In this document: positions 30,216 to 38,816 of the stretch, piece by piece
How positions within the stretch are numbered: position 1 is the stretch's first letter
How the letters are laid out: every line of letters starts with the position of its first letter
Assembly (NCBI GenBank): GCA_016191525.1
Contig: JACPOK010000039.1
Coordinates: 62,001 to 126,000 of the forward strand
Direction: 5' to 3'
Origin: Burkholderiales bacterium
GTDB lineage: Bacteria > Pseudomonadota > Gammaproteobacteria > Burkholderiales > Burkholderiaceae_C
DNA length: 64,000 nt
Notes under the pieces: generated by a model
What the model saw: only the letters and a program-made list of their open reading frames with translations
What the model was told of the DNA's origin: nothing
Database searches by the model: none
Program-made: the position numbers and the translations under genes

Positions 30216-30878
30216 ATGGATTTTTCCACGGGCGAAATACCGCCGCGCAGGATACGCGTCGGCGTCGTTGACGATCACCTCATCGTGCGGGCTGGCCTGC
30301 GGCAATTGCTCAGTGACCAGCCCGGCATCACGGTGGTGGGCGAAGCGGCGAGCGGCCGCGGCGCGGTGGACCTGGTGCGGCGGATGCCGATGGATGTGCT
30401 GCTGCTGGACATTTCCATGCCAGTGCAAAGCGGCGTCGATGCCATCGCCATGATCAAGGCCAAGGCACCGGACGTCGGCATCCTGGTGCTGTCGACGCAT
30501 TCGGTGCATCAGTACGGGGTGAGCATGCTGCGGCTGGGTGCCAGCGGCTACCTGAACAAGCAATCCGAGCCGGAAGAAATCGTGGCCGCGGTGCAGGCGG
30601 TGGCTGCGGGCCGCCGCTACATACCGCCCGAACTGGGCGAGCTGCTGCTGGACCACGCGCAGGCGCATTCGCAGCCCGCGCACGAAGCGCTGTCCGACCG
30701 CGAGTTCCAGGTCTTCATCAAGCTGGCGGCCGGCGAGCGGCCCGAGCAGGTGGGCCGGGAACTCTCGCTGACGCCCAAGACCGTGAGCAGTTACCGCTGC
30801 CGCCTGCTGGAAAAGCTTTCACTGCATTCCAACAGCGAGTTGACTTACTACGCCATCAAGCACAAGCTCATCGAATAG
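30216..30878 (+). CDS. NarL/FixJ-family response regulator
   Basis: A 220-residue two-domain regulator. The receiver (residues 13-130) has VVDDH, the phospho-acceptor Asp65 in LLLDISMP, a Thr/Ser in VLST and Lys in YLNKQSEPEE. The LuxR-type HTH (about 155-215) has LSDREFQVFIKLAAGE, LSLTPKTVSSYRCRLLEKL and SELTYYAIKH. The ATG has a strong AGGAGG. No cognate kinase gene is next to it. TCCTACA motifs lie upstream of it and of several stress genes, so it is a candidate regulator of the island, possibly autoregulated. The next gene follows in 12 bp. Confidence 0.92.
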   Translation: MDFSTGEIPPRRIRVGVVDDHLIVRAGLRQLLSDQPGITVVGEAASGRGAVDLVRRMPMDVLLLDISMPVQSGVDAIAMIKAKAPDVGILVLSTHSVHQYGVSMLRLGASGYLNKQSEPEEIVAAVQAVAAGRRYIPPELGELLLDHAQAHSQPAHEALSDREFQVFIKLAAGERPEQVGRELSLTPKTVSSYRCRLLEKLSLHSNSELTYYAIKHKLIE

Positions 30879-30890
30879 GAGGCTGCGGCG

Positions 30891-31403
30891 GTGGAAAACA
30901 ATGCCAGCGATCTGTCGCTTGTGTACCAGGCGGCGATGTCCGCGGAGCACATGGCCTGGGATTACCTGCAGCACATGCGCGTGGCGGGCAGCCCGGCGGA
31001 GCGCGAGCAATACCTTCAGGCCTGGGTAGCCGCGACGCGGGCCCTGCGCCAGGCCGAGAGCCAGTTGACCAGGCAGACGGTGCAGCTGACGGCGAACCGC
31101 ATGCGCCAATGGCTGGGCAGTTCGCCGCCCGAGCCGGATGCCGCATCGGCTGGAATGCCGCCAGTAACGGCGCCGGCCGAACAGCTGGGGCCGGTGCCCA
31201 GGCCCGGCCAGAAATACCGGGCGCGCGACGGAGGTGTGTGGACCGTGGAGTCGGTCGCGATCGACCAGCTGGACAGGGGCCACTTCCTGGCCCAGATACA
31301 GCGCACCGATTCCGGTGCCACCCGGCCTTCCCCCATGGAGGCCTACGGCGAAGACTGGCCGCTCCTGTGCCTGATTTACGGCTTGCGGCTCTTGCCGGCG
31401 TGA
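30891..31403 (+). CDS. Protein of unknown function following the response regulator
   Basis: A 170-residue soluble protein I do not recognise. Residues 1-75 are helical (VYQAAMSAEHMAWDYLQHMR, REQYLQAWVAATRALRQAE), followed by a Pro/Ala-rich linker (about 80-100). A C-terminal beta-rich part begins PGQKYRARDGGVWTVESVA and ends YGEDWPLLCLIYGLRLLPA. It starts at GTG 30891 with AGGAGG eight bases upstream and is probably co-transcribed with the response regulator. The last 28 bp overlap the end of the convergent CheB-CheR gene. It may be a partner of the regulator, but nothing proves this. Confidence 0.7.
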   Translation: MENNASDLSLVYQAAMSAEHMAWDYLQHMRVAGSPAEREQYLQAWVAATRALRQAESQLTRQTVQLTANRMRQWLGSSPPEPDAASAGMPPVTAPAEQLGPVPRPGQKYRARDGGVWTVESVAIDQLDRGHFLAQIQRTDSGATRPSPMEAYGEDWPLLCLIYGLRLLPA

Positions 31404-34396
31404 GCTGAAACAATGGCCGTGCCGGCCATGACGCGGCCCGAGCCGTCCTTGATCGGCGAAACACTCACCCACACCGGCATCTGGCCGCCGTCCTGGCGCC
31501 GAGCCGTGGCTTCGAAACGCTCCGGCCCGGTGGCGCTAAGCAGGGTGTCAACCAGGCGTGAACGATCGGGCGTGTCTTTTTCCAGTTCGAGCATCACCAG
31601 CGGCTGGCCGATGGCTTGTTCGGCGCTGTAGCCGAACAGGCGCTCGGCGCCCGGGTTCCAGCTCAGGATGGTGAGGTCCAGCGAGAAGCTGATGATGCCG
31701 TCAGCGCTGGCCGCCACCACCGCCGCCAGCCACAGCCGCATTTCCTCGGCGCGCTTGCGCTCGGTGATGTTGATGAAGGAAAGCACCACGCCGGCAATGC
31801 GGTCGTCCACCGTGCGGTAGGGCAGCAGCCGCGCCAGGTGCCAGCCGCCGTCGGCCTGCCCGACCTCGCGCTCCACCGGCACCAGCCGCTCCAGTACCCG
31901 CTGCGCGTCGCCCGCCAGCTCGGGGAAGGCGAGCTGGGTTTTCAGGTCGGTGAGCGGGCGCCCCACGTCCGTGGGGATCAGGTGGAACAGGCTCACCGCG
32001 GCCGGTGTGTAGCGGGTGATGCGCAGCTCGCGGTCCAGGAAAACGATGGCGATGGCCGACGCGTCCATCAGGTTCTGCAGGTCGCCGTTGGCCTGCCCGA
32101 GCTCATCGACCTTGCCCTTGAGCTCCTGGTTGACGGTGGTCAGCTCCTCGTTGATCGACTGCAGTTCCTCGCGGCTGGTCTCCAGCTCTTCGGTGGCCGA
32201 GCGAAGTTCTTCGTTCATGGCCTGCAGCTCCTCGTTGCTGGCCTTCAGCTCCTCGGTGGAAGCCTCGAACTGCTCCACGGTGTCGCGCAAATGGCTTTTC
32301 AGGCGCTCCAGCTCGCGGTCAAGCTGGCGGGCCAGCGGGTCCGAGTCGCCCCGGGGTGTGGCCTGCGCCGCGCCTTCCGTGCTGGCGCCCTGCTTGTCCA
32401 GCAGCACCAGGAACATTTCAACGCCGGCGTCGTTGGCGGGCACGACCCGCACGATAACGCGCTCGGTCACCCCGGCGATTTCCAGTTCCAGCGGGGGCAC
32501 CTCGGCGGTGGCGTGCGAGTGGGTGGCCTGGAACAGGGCGGCACGCAATTCGATGCGCAGCGCGGGGTGGATCGCGCGCAACAGGTTGCGGCTGGGCTCG
32601 CCGCCGCTGAACTGCAGGTAGGCCGCGGCGGATGGCGACAGGTGCAGGATGTCGTATTCATGGTCCACCAGCACCGAGGGCACAGAGAGGTGTTCCAGCA
32701 GGCGCAGGTGCACGTCGCCCCAGGAGGACCTGCGCGCCTCGTCGTTGCGCAGGGGGCGCAGCGGCGGCGTGACGTCAAATGCCCGCCCGGCGATAACGGG
32801 GCCGCTGCGTGCCGCCTGCTGGGCTTCCAGTGCCATCGCCAGCGTGCCGGGGCCGCTGGGGACCGGCAGGCCCGTGCGCGGCGCCGAGCGCTGCTCGAAG
32901 ATCCGGTTTTTCTTGTCCAGCACCCTGAACAGCGGGCTGCCGTCGTCAATGGATTCTGAAGAGCCCAGGAACAGGCGCCCCTGCGGCATCAGCGAAAAAT
33001 GGAAAGTCTCGATGGCCCGCGCCTGGGCGTGCCGGTTCAGGTAGATCAGCAGGTTGCGGCAGGAAACCAGGTCCAGCCGCGAAAACGGTGAATCCTTCAG
33101 CACGTCATGCACCGCGAACAGCACCATCTCGCGCAATTCGCGCCGCACCCGGTAGCCGCGGTGTTCCTTGACAAAGAAGCGGCGCAGCCGCTCTTCGCTG
33201 ACATCGGCCTGGATGGTGGTGGGGTAGATGCCTTCGCGCGCGGTCTGGATGGCTTCGGGGTCCAGGTCCGTGGCGAACACCTGGATCAGCGGCGGTGCCG
33301 GCAGCGTGCGCGCGTATTCGCTCAGCAGCATCGCCAGGCTGTAGGCCTCTTCGCCCGTGGCGGCGGCCGCAACCCAGACCCGCACCACGTCGTTCGGGCT
33401 CTTGTTCTCGAACAGCGCGGGGACGTGTTCCACCAGCGCCGTGAAGCAGCCGGAATCGCGGAAGAAATTGGTGACGGAAATCAGCAGGTCCTGCAGCAGC
33501 GCGCCGGCCTCCCCCGGCCGCACCCGCAGGCAGTTGAGGTAGCCGGCCAGGTTGCTGATGCCGTTGACCTGCATGCGGCGGCCGATGCGCCGCAGGATGG
33601 TGGCGCGCTTGTAATAGGAGAAGTCGCGGCCGGTGCGGGTTTGCAGGAAGCTCAGCACGTCGCGCAGAGTCGCTTCGTCGGATTCGGCGGGCATGGCCTG
33701 CGCCGCCGCCGGCAACTCCTCGGCGGGCAGCTGAACGTGCTTTTCCAGCCGGAAGTAGGTATGGATGCGCGCGGGCATGTCGCCCACCGGAAGCACCCAG
33801 TCGGCCATGCCGGTGGCGATGGCGGCGGCCGGCATGCCCGTGTGCTCGGCTTCCATGGGGTCCTGCACCACCGTCAGGCCGCCGCGCTCCTTGATGCGCT
33901 TGATGCCGATGGCACCGTCGCCATCCATCCCCGAGAGCACCACCGCCGCCGCGTGGGCGCCATGCGTGTCGGCCAGCGTGCGGAAGAAGATGTCCACGGC
34001 CACGTGGCGGTGCCGCTGGCCGAGTGTGCTGTCAACGTCGGTGACGTGGATGTGGCCATCCATGGAGCGCAGCATCTTGCGCGGCGGGATGACGTACACC
34101 ACGCCCGGCTCGACCTTCTGCGTTTCATGCACCTGCAGCACGCGCATCGACGTGCGGTGCTGGATCAGCTCGGCCAGGCTGCTCTCGAAATCGGGCGAGA
34201 GGTGGATGACCACCACGAAGGCGAGGCCGCAGTCCGCCGGCATCACCGAGAAAAATTGTTGCAGCGCTTCGATGCTGCCGGCCGAACCGCCCAGGCCGAC
34301 CACCGGAACCATGTCGTAGCCGCGTGTGGGCACCACGTTGTCGATCAGGTCACCGAGTTCCTCCTCGATGCGGTCAGGCTTCAGGTCGTCGGCCAA
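31376..34396 (-). CDS. CheB-CheR-PAS multidomain signalling protein
   Basis: A 1006-residue protein. Residues about 25-215 are a CheB methylesterase domain (GLGGSAGS with Ser, VVIHLSPDF with His, LSGMDGDGAIG with Asp). About 240-500 is a CheR methyltransferase domain (YYKRATILRRIGRRM, WVAAAATGEEAYSLA for SAM, DLVSCRNLLIYL). About 520-1006 holds a long coiled coil (EELKASNEELQAMNEELRS region) and PAS-type domains (ITRYTPAAVSLFHL; ILSWNPGAERLFGYSAEQAIG). No kinase domain is attached, so it probably feeds a partner. It starts at TTG 34396 (AAGGGG upstream). Chemoreceptor genes are not present here. Confidence 0.92.
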   Translation of the reverse strand: MADDLKPDRIEEELGDLIDNVVPTRGYDMVPVVGLGGSAGSIEALQQFFSVMPADCGLAFVVVIHLSPDFESSLAELIQHRTSMRVLQVHETQKVEPGVVYVIPPRKMLRSMDGHIHVTDVDSTLGQRHRHVAVDIFFRTLADTHGAHAAAVVLSGMDGDGAIGIKRIKERGGLTVVQDPMEAEHTGMPAAAIATGMADWVLPVGDMPARIHTYFRLEKHVQLPAEELPAAAQAMPAESDEATLRDVLSFLQTRTGRDFSYYKRATILRRIGRRMQVNGISNLAGYLNCLRVRPGEAGALLQDLLISVTNFFRDSGCFTALVEHVPALFENKSPNDVVRVWVAAAATGEEAYSLAMLLSEYARTLPAPPLIQVFATDLDPEAIQTAREGIYPTTIQADVSEERLRRFFVKEHRGYRVRRELREMVLFAVHDVLKDSPFSRLDLVSCRNLLIYLNRHAQARAIETFHFSLMPQGRLFLGSSESIDDGSPLFRVLDKKNRIFEQRSAPRTGLPVPSGPGTLAMALEAQQAARSGPVIAGRAFDVTPPLRPLRNDEARRSSWGDVHLRLLEHLSVPSVLVDHEYDILHLSPSAAAYLQFSGGEPSRNLLRAIHPALRIELRAALFQATHSHATAEVPPLELEIAGVTERVIVRVVPANDAGVEMFLVLLDKQGASTEGAAQATPRGDSDPLARQLDRELERLKSHLRDTVEQFEASTEELKASNEELQAMNEELRSATEELETSREELQSINEELTTVNQELKGKVDELGQANGDLQNLMDASAIAIVFLDRELRITRYTPAAVSLFHLIPTDVGRPLTDLKTQLAFPELAGDAQRVLERLVPVEREVGQADGGWHLARLLPYRTVDDRIAGVVLSFINITERKRAEEMRLWLAAVVAASADGIISFSLDLTILSWNPGAERLFGYSAEQAIGQPLVMLELEKDTPDRSRLVDTLLSATGPERFEATARRQDGGQMPVWVSVSPIKDGSGRVMAGTAIVSAHAGKSRKP

Positions 34397-34606
34397 AAAA
34401 AGTCCCCTTCAGTCGGACATTAATTATGCGCCGCATGGGCTGGCGCGCCGATGGGCAGGCGGGCAGCGGGCAGCGTGCTCATCCACAGGATCGGCCTACC
34501 GATGGGGCCTGATTGCGCCGACACCGCAGCGCGGCTGTTTGCCGGTCAATGGTTTTTCGGTTCGACGGGTGTTGAGCCGGCAACCAAACCCATCAAGGAG
34601 TCAAAC

Positions 34607-34918
34607 ATGGCATCAGGCAATCAGGGCAGCAATCAAGGCAGCCAGCAGAACCAGGGCAATCAGGGCGGCCAGAGCGGCCAGAGCGGCCAGGGCAACCAAG
34701 GGGGCCAGGGCGGCCAGGGCGGGCAGCAGGACCAGGGCGGTCAAGGCGGCGGCCAGGGTGGCCAGGCCAGGGAGAGCGAACGCTCCAGCGGCGGCCAAGG
34801 TGGCAACCAGGGCGGCCAGGGTGGCGGCCAAGGTGGGCAAGGCGGTAGCCAGGGCGGCCAAGGCGGCGGCCAGGGCCAGCGGCAGGGCGGCGGTTCCGGC
34901 TCCAGCGGCCAGCGCTAA
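34607..34918 (+). CDS. Gly/Gln-repeat low-complexity protein (KGG-family N-terminus)
   Basis: A 103-residue protein composed almost only of Gly, Gln, Asn and Ser in irregular GGQ, NQGG and SGQ units, with one charged interruption (ARESERSSGG). It has no signal peptide and no hydrophobic residues to speak of, so it must be disordered. The N-terminus ASGNQG is typical of KGG/CsbD-neighbour stress proteins, here without their RGFASMD core. AAGGAG lies before the ATG, and a strong terminator follows. Codon-level repeats of GGCCAGGGCGGC make this the most repetitive DNA in the window. Protective or phase-separating behaviour is only a guess. Confidence 0.72.
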   Translation: MASGNQGSNQGSQQNQGNQGGQSGQSGQGNQGGQGGQGGQQDQGGQGGGQGGQARESERSSGGQGGNQGGQGGGQGGQGGSQGGQGGGQGQRQGGGSGSSGQR

Positions 34919-34940
34919 GCCCGGCAGGTAAAGAGAAAAA

Positions 34941-34963
34941 GGGCGCCGCCGGCGCCCTTTTTT
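34941..34963. terminator. Bidirectional intrinsic terminator
   Basis: The stem GGGCGCC / GGCGCCC with a 3-base loop is followed by six T on the plus strand and preceded by five A, so it can stop transcription from both the Gly/Gln gene (plus) and the convergent histidine kinase gene (minus). Confidence 0.87.
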
Positions 34964-34975
34964 GTGGGCGCCTGT

Positions 34976-37096
34976 TCAGGCGGCGCGCTGCAAGGTGAGC
35001 ACGAAGCGCACGCCGCCTTCCGTATTGGCGGCCTGCACCGTGCCGCCCATCTTGCTCATGTAGGTGCGGGCCACGAACAGGCCCTGGCCGCGCTGGCCCG
35101 TGGCGGCCGCTTCATCCGGGCGCGCGCCGCCTGAAACACCGTATTCAAAAATCCGCTCCAGCAGGGCGGGGTCTATGGCCTCGCCCGTGTTGTGCACACT
35201 CACGGCGGCCGTGCCCGCGTCCACCTGCAGCGAGAGGGTGATGGGCGTGCCCGGCGTGCGGTGCCGGTCGGCGTTGCGCAGGATGTGGGTCACCACGTCT
35301 TCCAGCGAGAACTCGTCGGCGCGCACCATCACCGGCACATTCGCGGGCTGGAAGCGGACATCCTGCACACCCGCGAAATGCGCGTTGCCGGCCACGTGGG
35401 TCAAAAATTCGTTCAGGTCCAGCGTGCCCACCTGCAGCGTGGCGGCCTGCAGCGCTTCGCCTGGCGAAGCCTGGCCGTAGAGCACCTTCACGGCCTGCTG
35501 CATGCGCTGCACGTAGCGGTGGCTGGCGTCGTCGCCTTGCGGGTGCAGCACCATCAGCGACTGCAGAGGCGACATGATCTCGTGGCCCACCGCATGCCAC
35601 ATGTCGCGCTCCTGCTGGGCGCGGATGTGTTCCCGCTGCACGTCGTCCTTCACTCGCTGCAGCAGGTCGGCCAGGCCGCCGGCCAGGATGCCCAGCTCGT
35701 CGGAGCCGCGCAGGTCGGCCACCTGCAACTCGCCGATGCGCTGGTCGACCTTGGCGTCCTGCACGTTGTAGGAAACCGCGGCGGCTCGTTTGGTCAGCAC
35801 CGTGATGCGCCGGATCAGGCCGATCTCGATCAGCAGCCAGGCCAGGATGATGGCCGACAGCATGGCGCCCACGTACCACGACACGCGCGTGGCCACCGCG
35901 CTCAGCGAACGCTCGATGCCGCGCACGTCGCCCGACAGCGTCACCTCGTAATTGCCGACAGCGGTGTTGATCACCTCGCGCCGTGGCGCGGGGACCTGCG
36001 CGTTGTCCACGGGGAGGGTGCGGATCAGCCGCGTCAGCCAGGGCGCGGTGAGCTCGCCCGTGTCCTGGCCCTTCAGCAGCAGCGGCGGCTGCGGCGCGGC
36101 GCCCAGCTTGCGCACCGCCAGCGTTTCGCCGGGCTGCAGCGCCTGGCGCAGCTCTTCAAGCGAAGGCGGCGGCACGGCGCCGGCCGCGTTGCTGTCGAAC
36201 AGCGGGGCGGCGTTGCCCGGCGCCAGCATCTGCATGTTGACCCGCATCTGCTCCAGGTCGGGTGGCGGCCAGACCGGGCGGGGCTTGGCGAACAGCGCCT
36301 CGCGGAATTCCTCCACCGGCAGCCGGATCGAGAAGAAGGCGCGGCGCGCGCAGTCGGGCGGCTCCTTCGCCGCGTCGATACAGCGCCCGCCCTGCCACAG
36401 CCAGCCGCGAAAGTCGCGCACCGGCCGTGCGCTGGCGGCCAGCGTCGGCTCGCCGTTGTCCACAAAGCCCGTGAGGCGGCCGCGCATCGGCAGCGCGCCG
36501 GTTTCCGACAAGACCTCGAACGGCGCGATCCAGGTGGTGGTCTGGCCGCGCAGCGAAATGCTCACACGGGCCCGGTGCACCGTGTCCAGGTCCAGCAGGC
36601 CGCGCTCGCGCGGCGCCAGCTCGCCCACCGCGAAGCTGCCCACCAGGTAGATGAAGCCGCCGGAATACGGGTTGTTGCCCACCGCCACGCAGATGGAGCT
36701 GCCGTCCGGGTAGTGCACCGAGCAGCCCGCCGTCTCCACCGCCTGCTGCGCCTTGTTCTGGTCGTCGAAATCCAGCGCGGAGTAGGGCAGCACCAGCGGG
36801 CGCAGCGGCGTGGCGCTGCCCGCGGCCGTGGGGTTGAGCAGCGCCAGCAGGCCGGCCGGGTGGCGCAGCCGCGCCATCACCTCGGCCTGCGTCTTGCGAA
36901 AACCTTGCTGGTAGTTCTGGTAGCTGCGCTCCTTTTCTTCCTTGAGCAGCAGCACCGCGAAAGCCAGCGTGGCCAGCGCCAGCGCAAGGAACACGCCGCG
37001 GAACAGGATGCGCCGGCGGAACGACGCCAGGCCCAGGCGCGGCATCTCCATCTTCGGCACCTCGATGCGGGGCAGGCCGAAGCGCGGCAGCTTCAC
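34976..37096 (-). CDS. Membrane sensor histidine kinase
   Basis: A 706-residue kinase. The N-terminus is charged and Pro-rich; TM1 is at about residues 33-50 (GVFLALALATLAFAVLLL). A large periplasmic sensor domain (about 55-405) has four or more cysteines (AGCSVHYPDGSSICV; GGRCIDAAKEPPDCARR). TM2 is at about 412-432, followed by a HAMP-like segment, HisKA with His in GHEIMSPLQSL, and HATPase_c (ILRNADRHRTPGT as N-box, GQGLFVARTYMSKMGG as G2). It shares a 4-bp overlap with its response regulator gene, which is upstream on the same strand. Confidence 0.9.
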   Translation of the reverse strand: MKLPRFGLPRIEVPKMEMPRLGLASFRRRILFRGVFLALALATLAFAVLLLKEEKERSYQNYQQGFRKTQAEVMARLRHPAGLLALLNPTAAGSATPLRPLVLPYSALDFDDQNKAQQAVETAGCSVHYPDGSSICVAVGNNPYSGGFIYLVGSFAVGELAPRERGLLDLDTVHRARVSISLRGQTTTWIAPFEVLSETGALPMRGRLTGFVDNGEPTLAASARPVRDFRGWLWQGGRCIDAAKEPPDCARRAFFSIRLPVEEFREALFAKPRPVWPPPDLEQMRVNMQMLAPGNAAPLFDSNAAGAVPPPSLEELRQALQPGETLAVRKLGAAPQPPLLLKGQDTGELTAPWLTRLIRTLPVDNAQVPAPRREVINTAVGNYEVTLSGDVRGIERSLSAVATRVSWYVGAMLSAIILAWLLIEIGLIRRITVLTKRAAAVSYNVQDAKVDQRIGELQVADLRGSDELGILAGGLADLLQRVKDDVQREHIRAQQERDMWHAVGHEIMSPLQSLMVLHPQGDDASHRYVQRMQQAVKVLYGQASPGEALQAATLQVGTLDLNEFLTHVAGNAHFAGVQDVRFQPANVPVMVRADEFSLEDVVTHILRNADRHRTPGTPITLSLQVDAGTAAVSVHNTGEAIDPALLERIFEYGVSGGARPDEAAATGQRGQGLFVARTYMSKMGGTVQAANTEGGVRFVLTLQRAA

Positions 37097-37791
37097 TGCT
37101 TCACCCAGCGAAAGCCCCGCATCGGCACGTTCTCAATGCCCTCGAAGGCGGGGTCCACTTCGCGGAAGGCGTCGCGGATGGTGCTGACGTGCTTGCGCAC
37201 GTTGTCGCGGTTGCGCCCGCTCTTCACCACCTCGAACAGCTCCTCGTAGGAGACCACTTCGCCGCGCCGCTGGTACAGCGTGGCCAGGATGCGCTGCGCC
37301 GTCAGCGGCAGGTTGATGCGCGTGCCGCGCCAGGTGGGCGTGCGCTGCCACAGCGGGTCCAGCGACAACTCCGCGGCGGCGGCCGGCGCGGGCGCGGCGG
37401 CCGCCTTGCCGGCCTTGGCCACCCGCAGGATGTCCAGGAAGGTGTCGATGAAGTCGGCTTCCTCGAAGGTGGTCTTCTGCAGGTAGTCCCAGGCGTCCAG
37501 CGCCTTCATGATGCTGCGGTAGATGGCCGCGGGCATGGCCGAGACCACCAGCACCGGCGTGCCCTGGCGCAGCTTGTTGATGGCGTTGATGAGGGCCACG
37601 CCCGCATGGCGCTCGCGCCCCAGCTCGATGTCCAGCACCACCACGTCATAGGCCTCGCGGGTGAGCGCGGCCTCGGCCTCGTCGCGGGTGAACCACTGGT
37701 CGATGGCCACGTCGGGCCGCGCCGCCCGGATCCATCCGGCCAGCTGGTTGCTGGTCGGCAGGTCGTCCTCGATCACGGCCACTTTGGTCAT
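37093..37791 (-). CDS. OmpR-family response regulator
   Basis: A 232-residue regulator with an N-terminal receiver (VAVIEDDLPTSNQL, phospho-acceptor Asp in VVVLDIELG, and LQKTTF with the conserved Lys), an Ala-rich linker and a C-terminal winged-helix DNA-binding domain (INLPLTAQRILATL, GEVVSYEELFEVV, NVRKHVSTIRDAF, MRGFRWVKQ). It overlaps the kinase gene by 4 bp, so the pair forms one two-component system. It is divergent from the SPFH operon starting at 37980, which is the most likely target besides itself. Confidence 0.9.
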   Translation of the reverse strand: MTKVAVIEDDLPTSNQLAGWIRAARPDVAIDQWFTRDEAEAALTREAYDVVVLDIELGRERHAGVALINAINKLRQGTPVLVVSAMPAAIYRSIMKALDAWDYLQKTTFEEADFIDTFLDILRVAKAGKAAAAPAPAAAAELSLDPLWQRTPTWRGTRINLPLTAQRILATLYQRRGEVVSYEELFEVVKSGRNRDNVRKHVSTIRDAFREVDPAFEGIENVPMRGFRWVKQ

Positions 37792-37979
37792 GGCGCCGAT
37801 TATCAGCGCCGCCTGCCGCCGCCCCCTGTGAGTTTTTCTTCCGGGGCCGGAAGGCAGTCACCCCGCGGCCGCATTGTTGCTTCCGCCCCTTGTGCGAAGA
37901 ATTGGTTTCCAGAGAAAGCGGCTTGTATGGCGCCTCTCGACCCGAGTGGAACAAGCCAACCCTTATCTGGAGAAACACC

Positions 37980-38783
37980 ATGTCGCACCGCCTCAACAAG
38001 CTCAATGAACGCCTCGCCGCCACCCGCCACACGCTGGGCTGGTTCGGCGTGGCCGCCGCCTTCACCGTGCTGGCGGCCGTCAGCATCTGCGCCCGCGCCG
38101 AATCCCCGGCGCAGGACGGCCTGATGCTGCGCCCCGGCCAGTGGACGCAGGACGACGGCAGCTACGTGCTGCCCGCCGCGCTGGACAGCAACCCGCGCAA
38201 CTGGCCGGTGGACGGCTGGTACCGCGTGACGAACAAGGGCGCCGTGCTGCAGGTGAGTGCGGTGGCCACCCCGGAACGCGGCCTGCCCGCCTTCCTGCAG
38301 GAAATCGCCATGCAGCAGGTCAACCCCGATGCCGTGTCCGGCCGCGGCGAGATGGAAGCCGAGGCGGTGGACACGCGCTACATCCGCGTGCCCGGCGCCC
38401 GCATCGCCGAAGGCCGCGTGCCGGCCGTGACCTTCTTGCGCGGCGCGCTGGTGCCCCGGCTGGACCATGCCTACGAGCTGTCGCTGGACGGCAAGCCCTT
38501 CACGCTGACGGTGCAGAACGGCCTGCGCAACAAGGCCGGCGTGGCTTATGGCGACGGCGCGCTCTACACCGTGCGCAGCGGCGACGAGACCTACAGCTAC
38601 CACCTGCAGGGCGGCGCAGGCTACGAAACCCGCATCCTGGCCGCCGCCGACCTGGACAGCGACGGCAAGCCCGACTTCATCGTGCAGATCGGCGACCAGG
38701 AAGTGCTGCTGCTCTCGTCGCAGGCCAAGCCCGGCCGCAACGCCCCCGCCGCCGTGCTCGCCATGCAAATGGGCGGCTGCTGA
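37980..38783 (+). CDS. Exported FG-GAP/VCBS-like protein, first gene of SPFH operon
   Basis: A 267-residue protein with an N-terminal hydrophobic segment (about residues 20-40, ending ICARAES) that is either a signal peptide or a membrane anchor. Residues 45-140 are beta-rich (LMLRPGQWTQDDGSYVL). The C-terminus has AADLDSDGKPDFIVQIGDQ, a single FG-GAP/VCBS-type calcium-binding repeat. GGAGA precedes the ATG at 37980. The membrane protein of the SPFH family follows 33 bp downstream. I do not recognise a named family for the whole protein. Confidence 0.78.
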   Translation: MSHRLNKLNERLAATRHTLGWFGVAAAFTVLAAVSICARAESPAQDGLMLRPGQWTQDDGSYVLPAALDSNPRNWPVDGWYRVTNKGAVLQVSAVATPERGLPAFLQEIAMQQVNPDAVSGRGEMEAEAVDTRYIRVPGARIAEGRVPAVTFLRGALVPRLDHAYELSLDGKPFTLTVQNGLRNKAGVAYGDGALYTVRSGDETYSYHLQGGAGYETRILAAADLDSDGKPDFIVQIGDQEVLLLSSQAKPGRNAPAAVLAMQMGGC

Positions 38784-38816
38784 ACCCACATTTCTCTGAA
38801 TTCCAAGGACAACACC

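Noticed and set aside
34607..34918. Regular GGC-rich repeats that might suggest a CRISPR or tandem array
   Set aside because: Units are irregular, there are no spacers, and the frame translates as a continuous Gly/Gln protein with a start signal and terminator.
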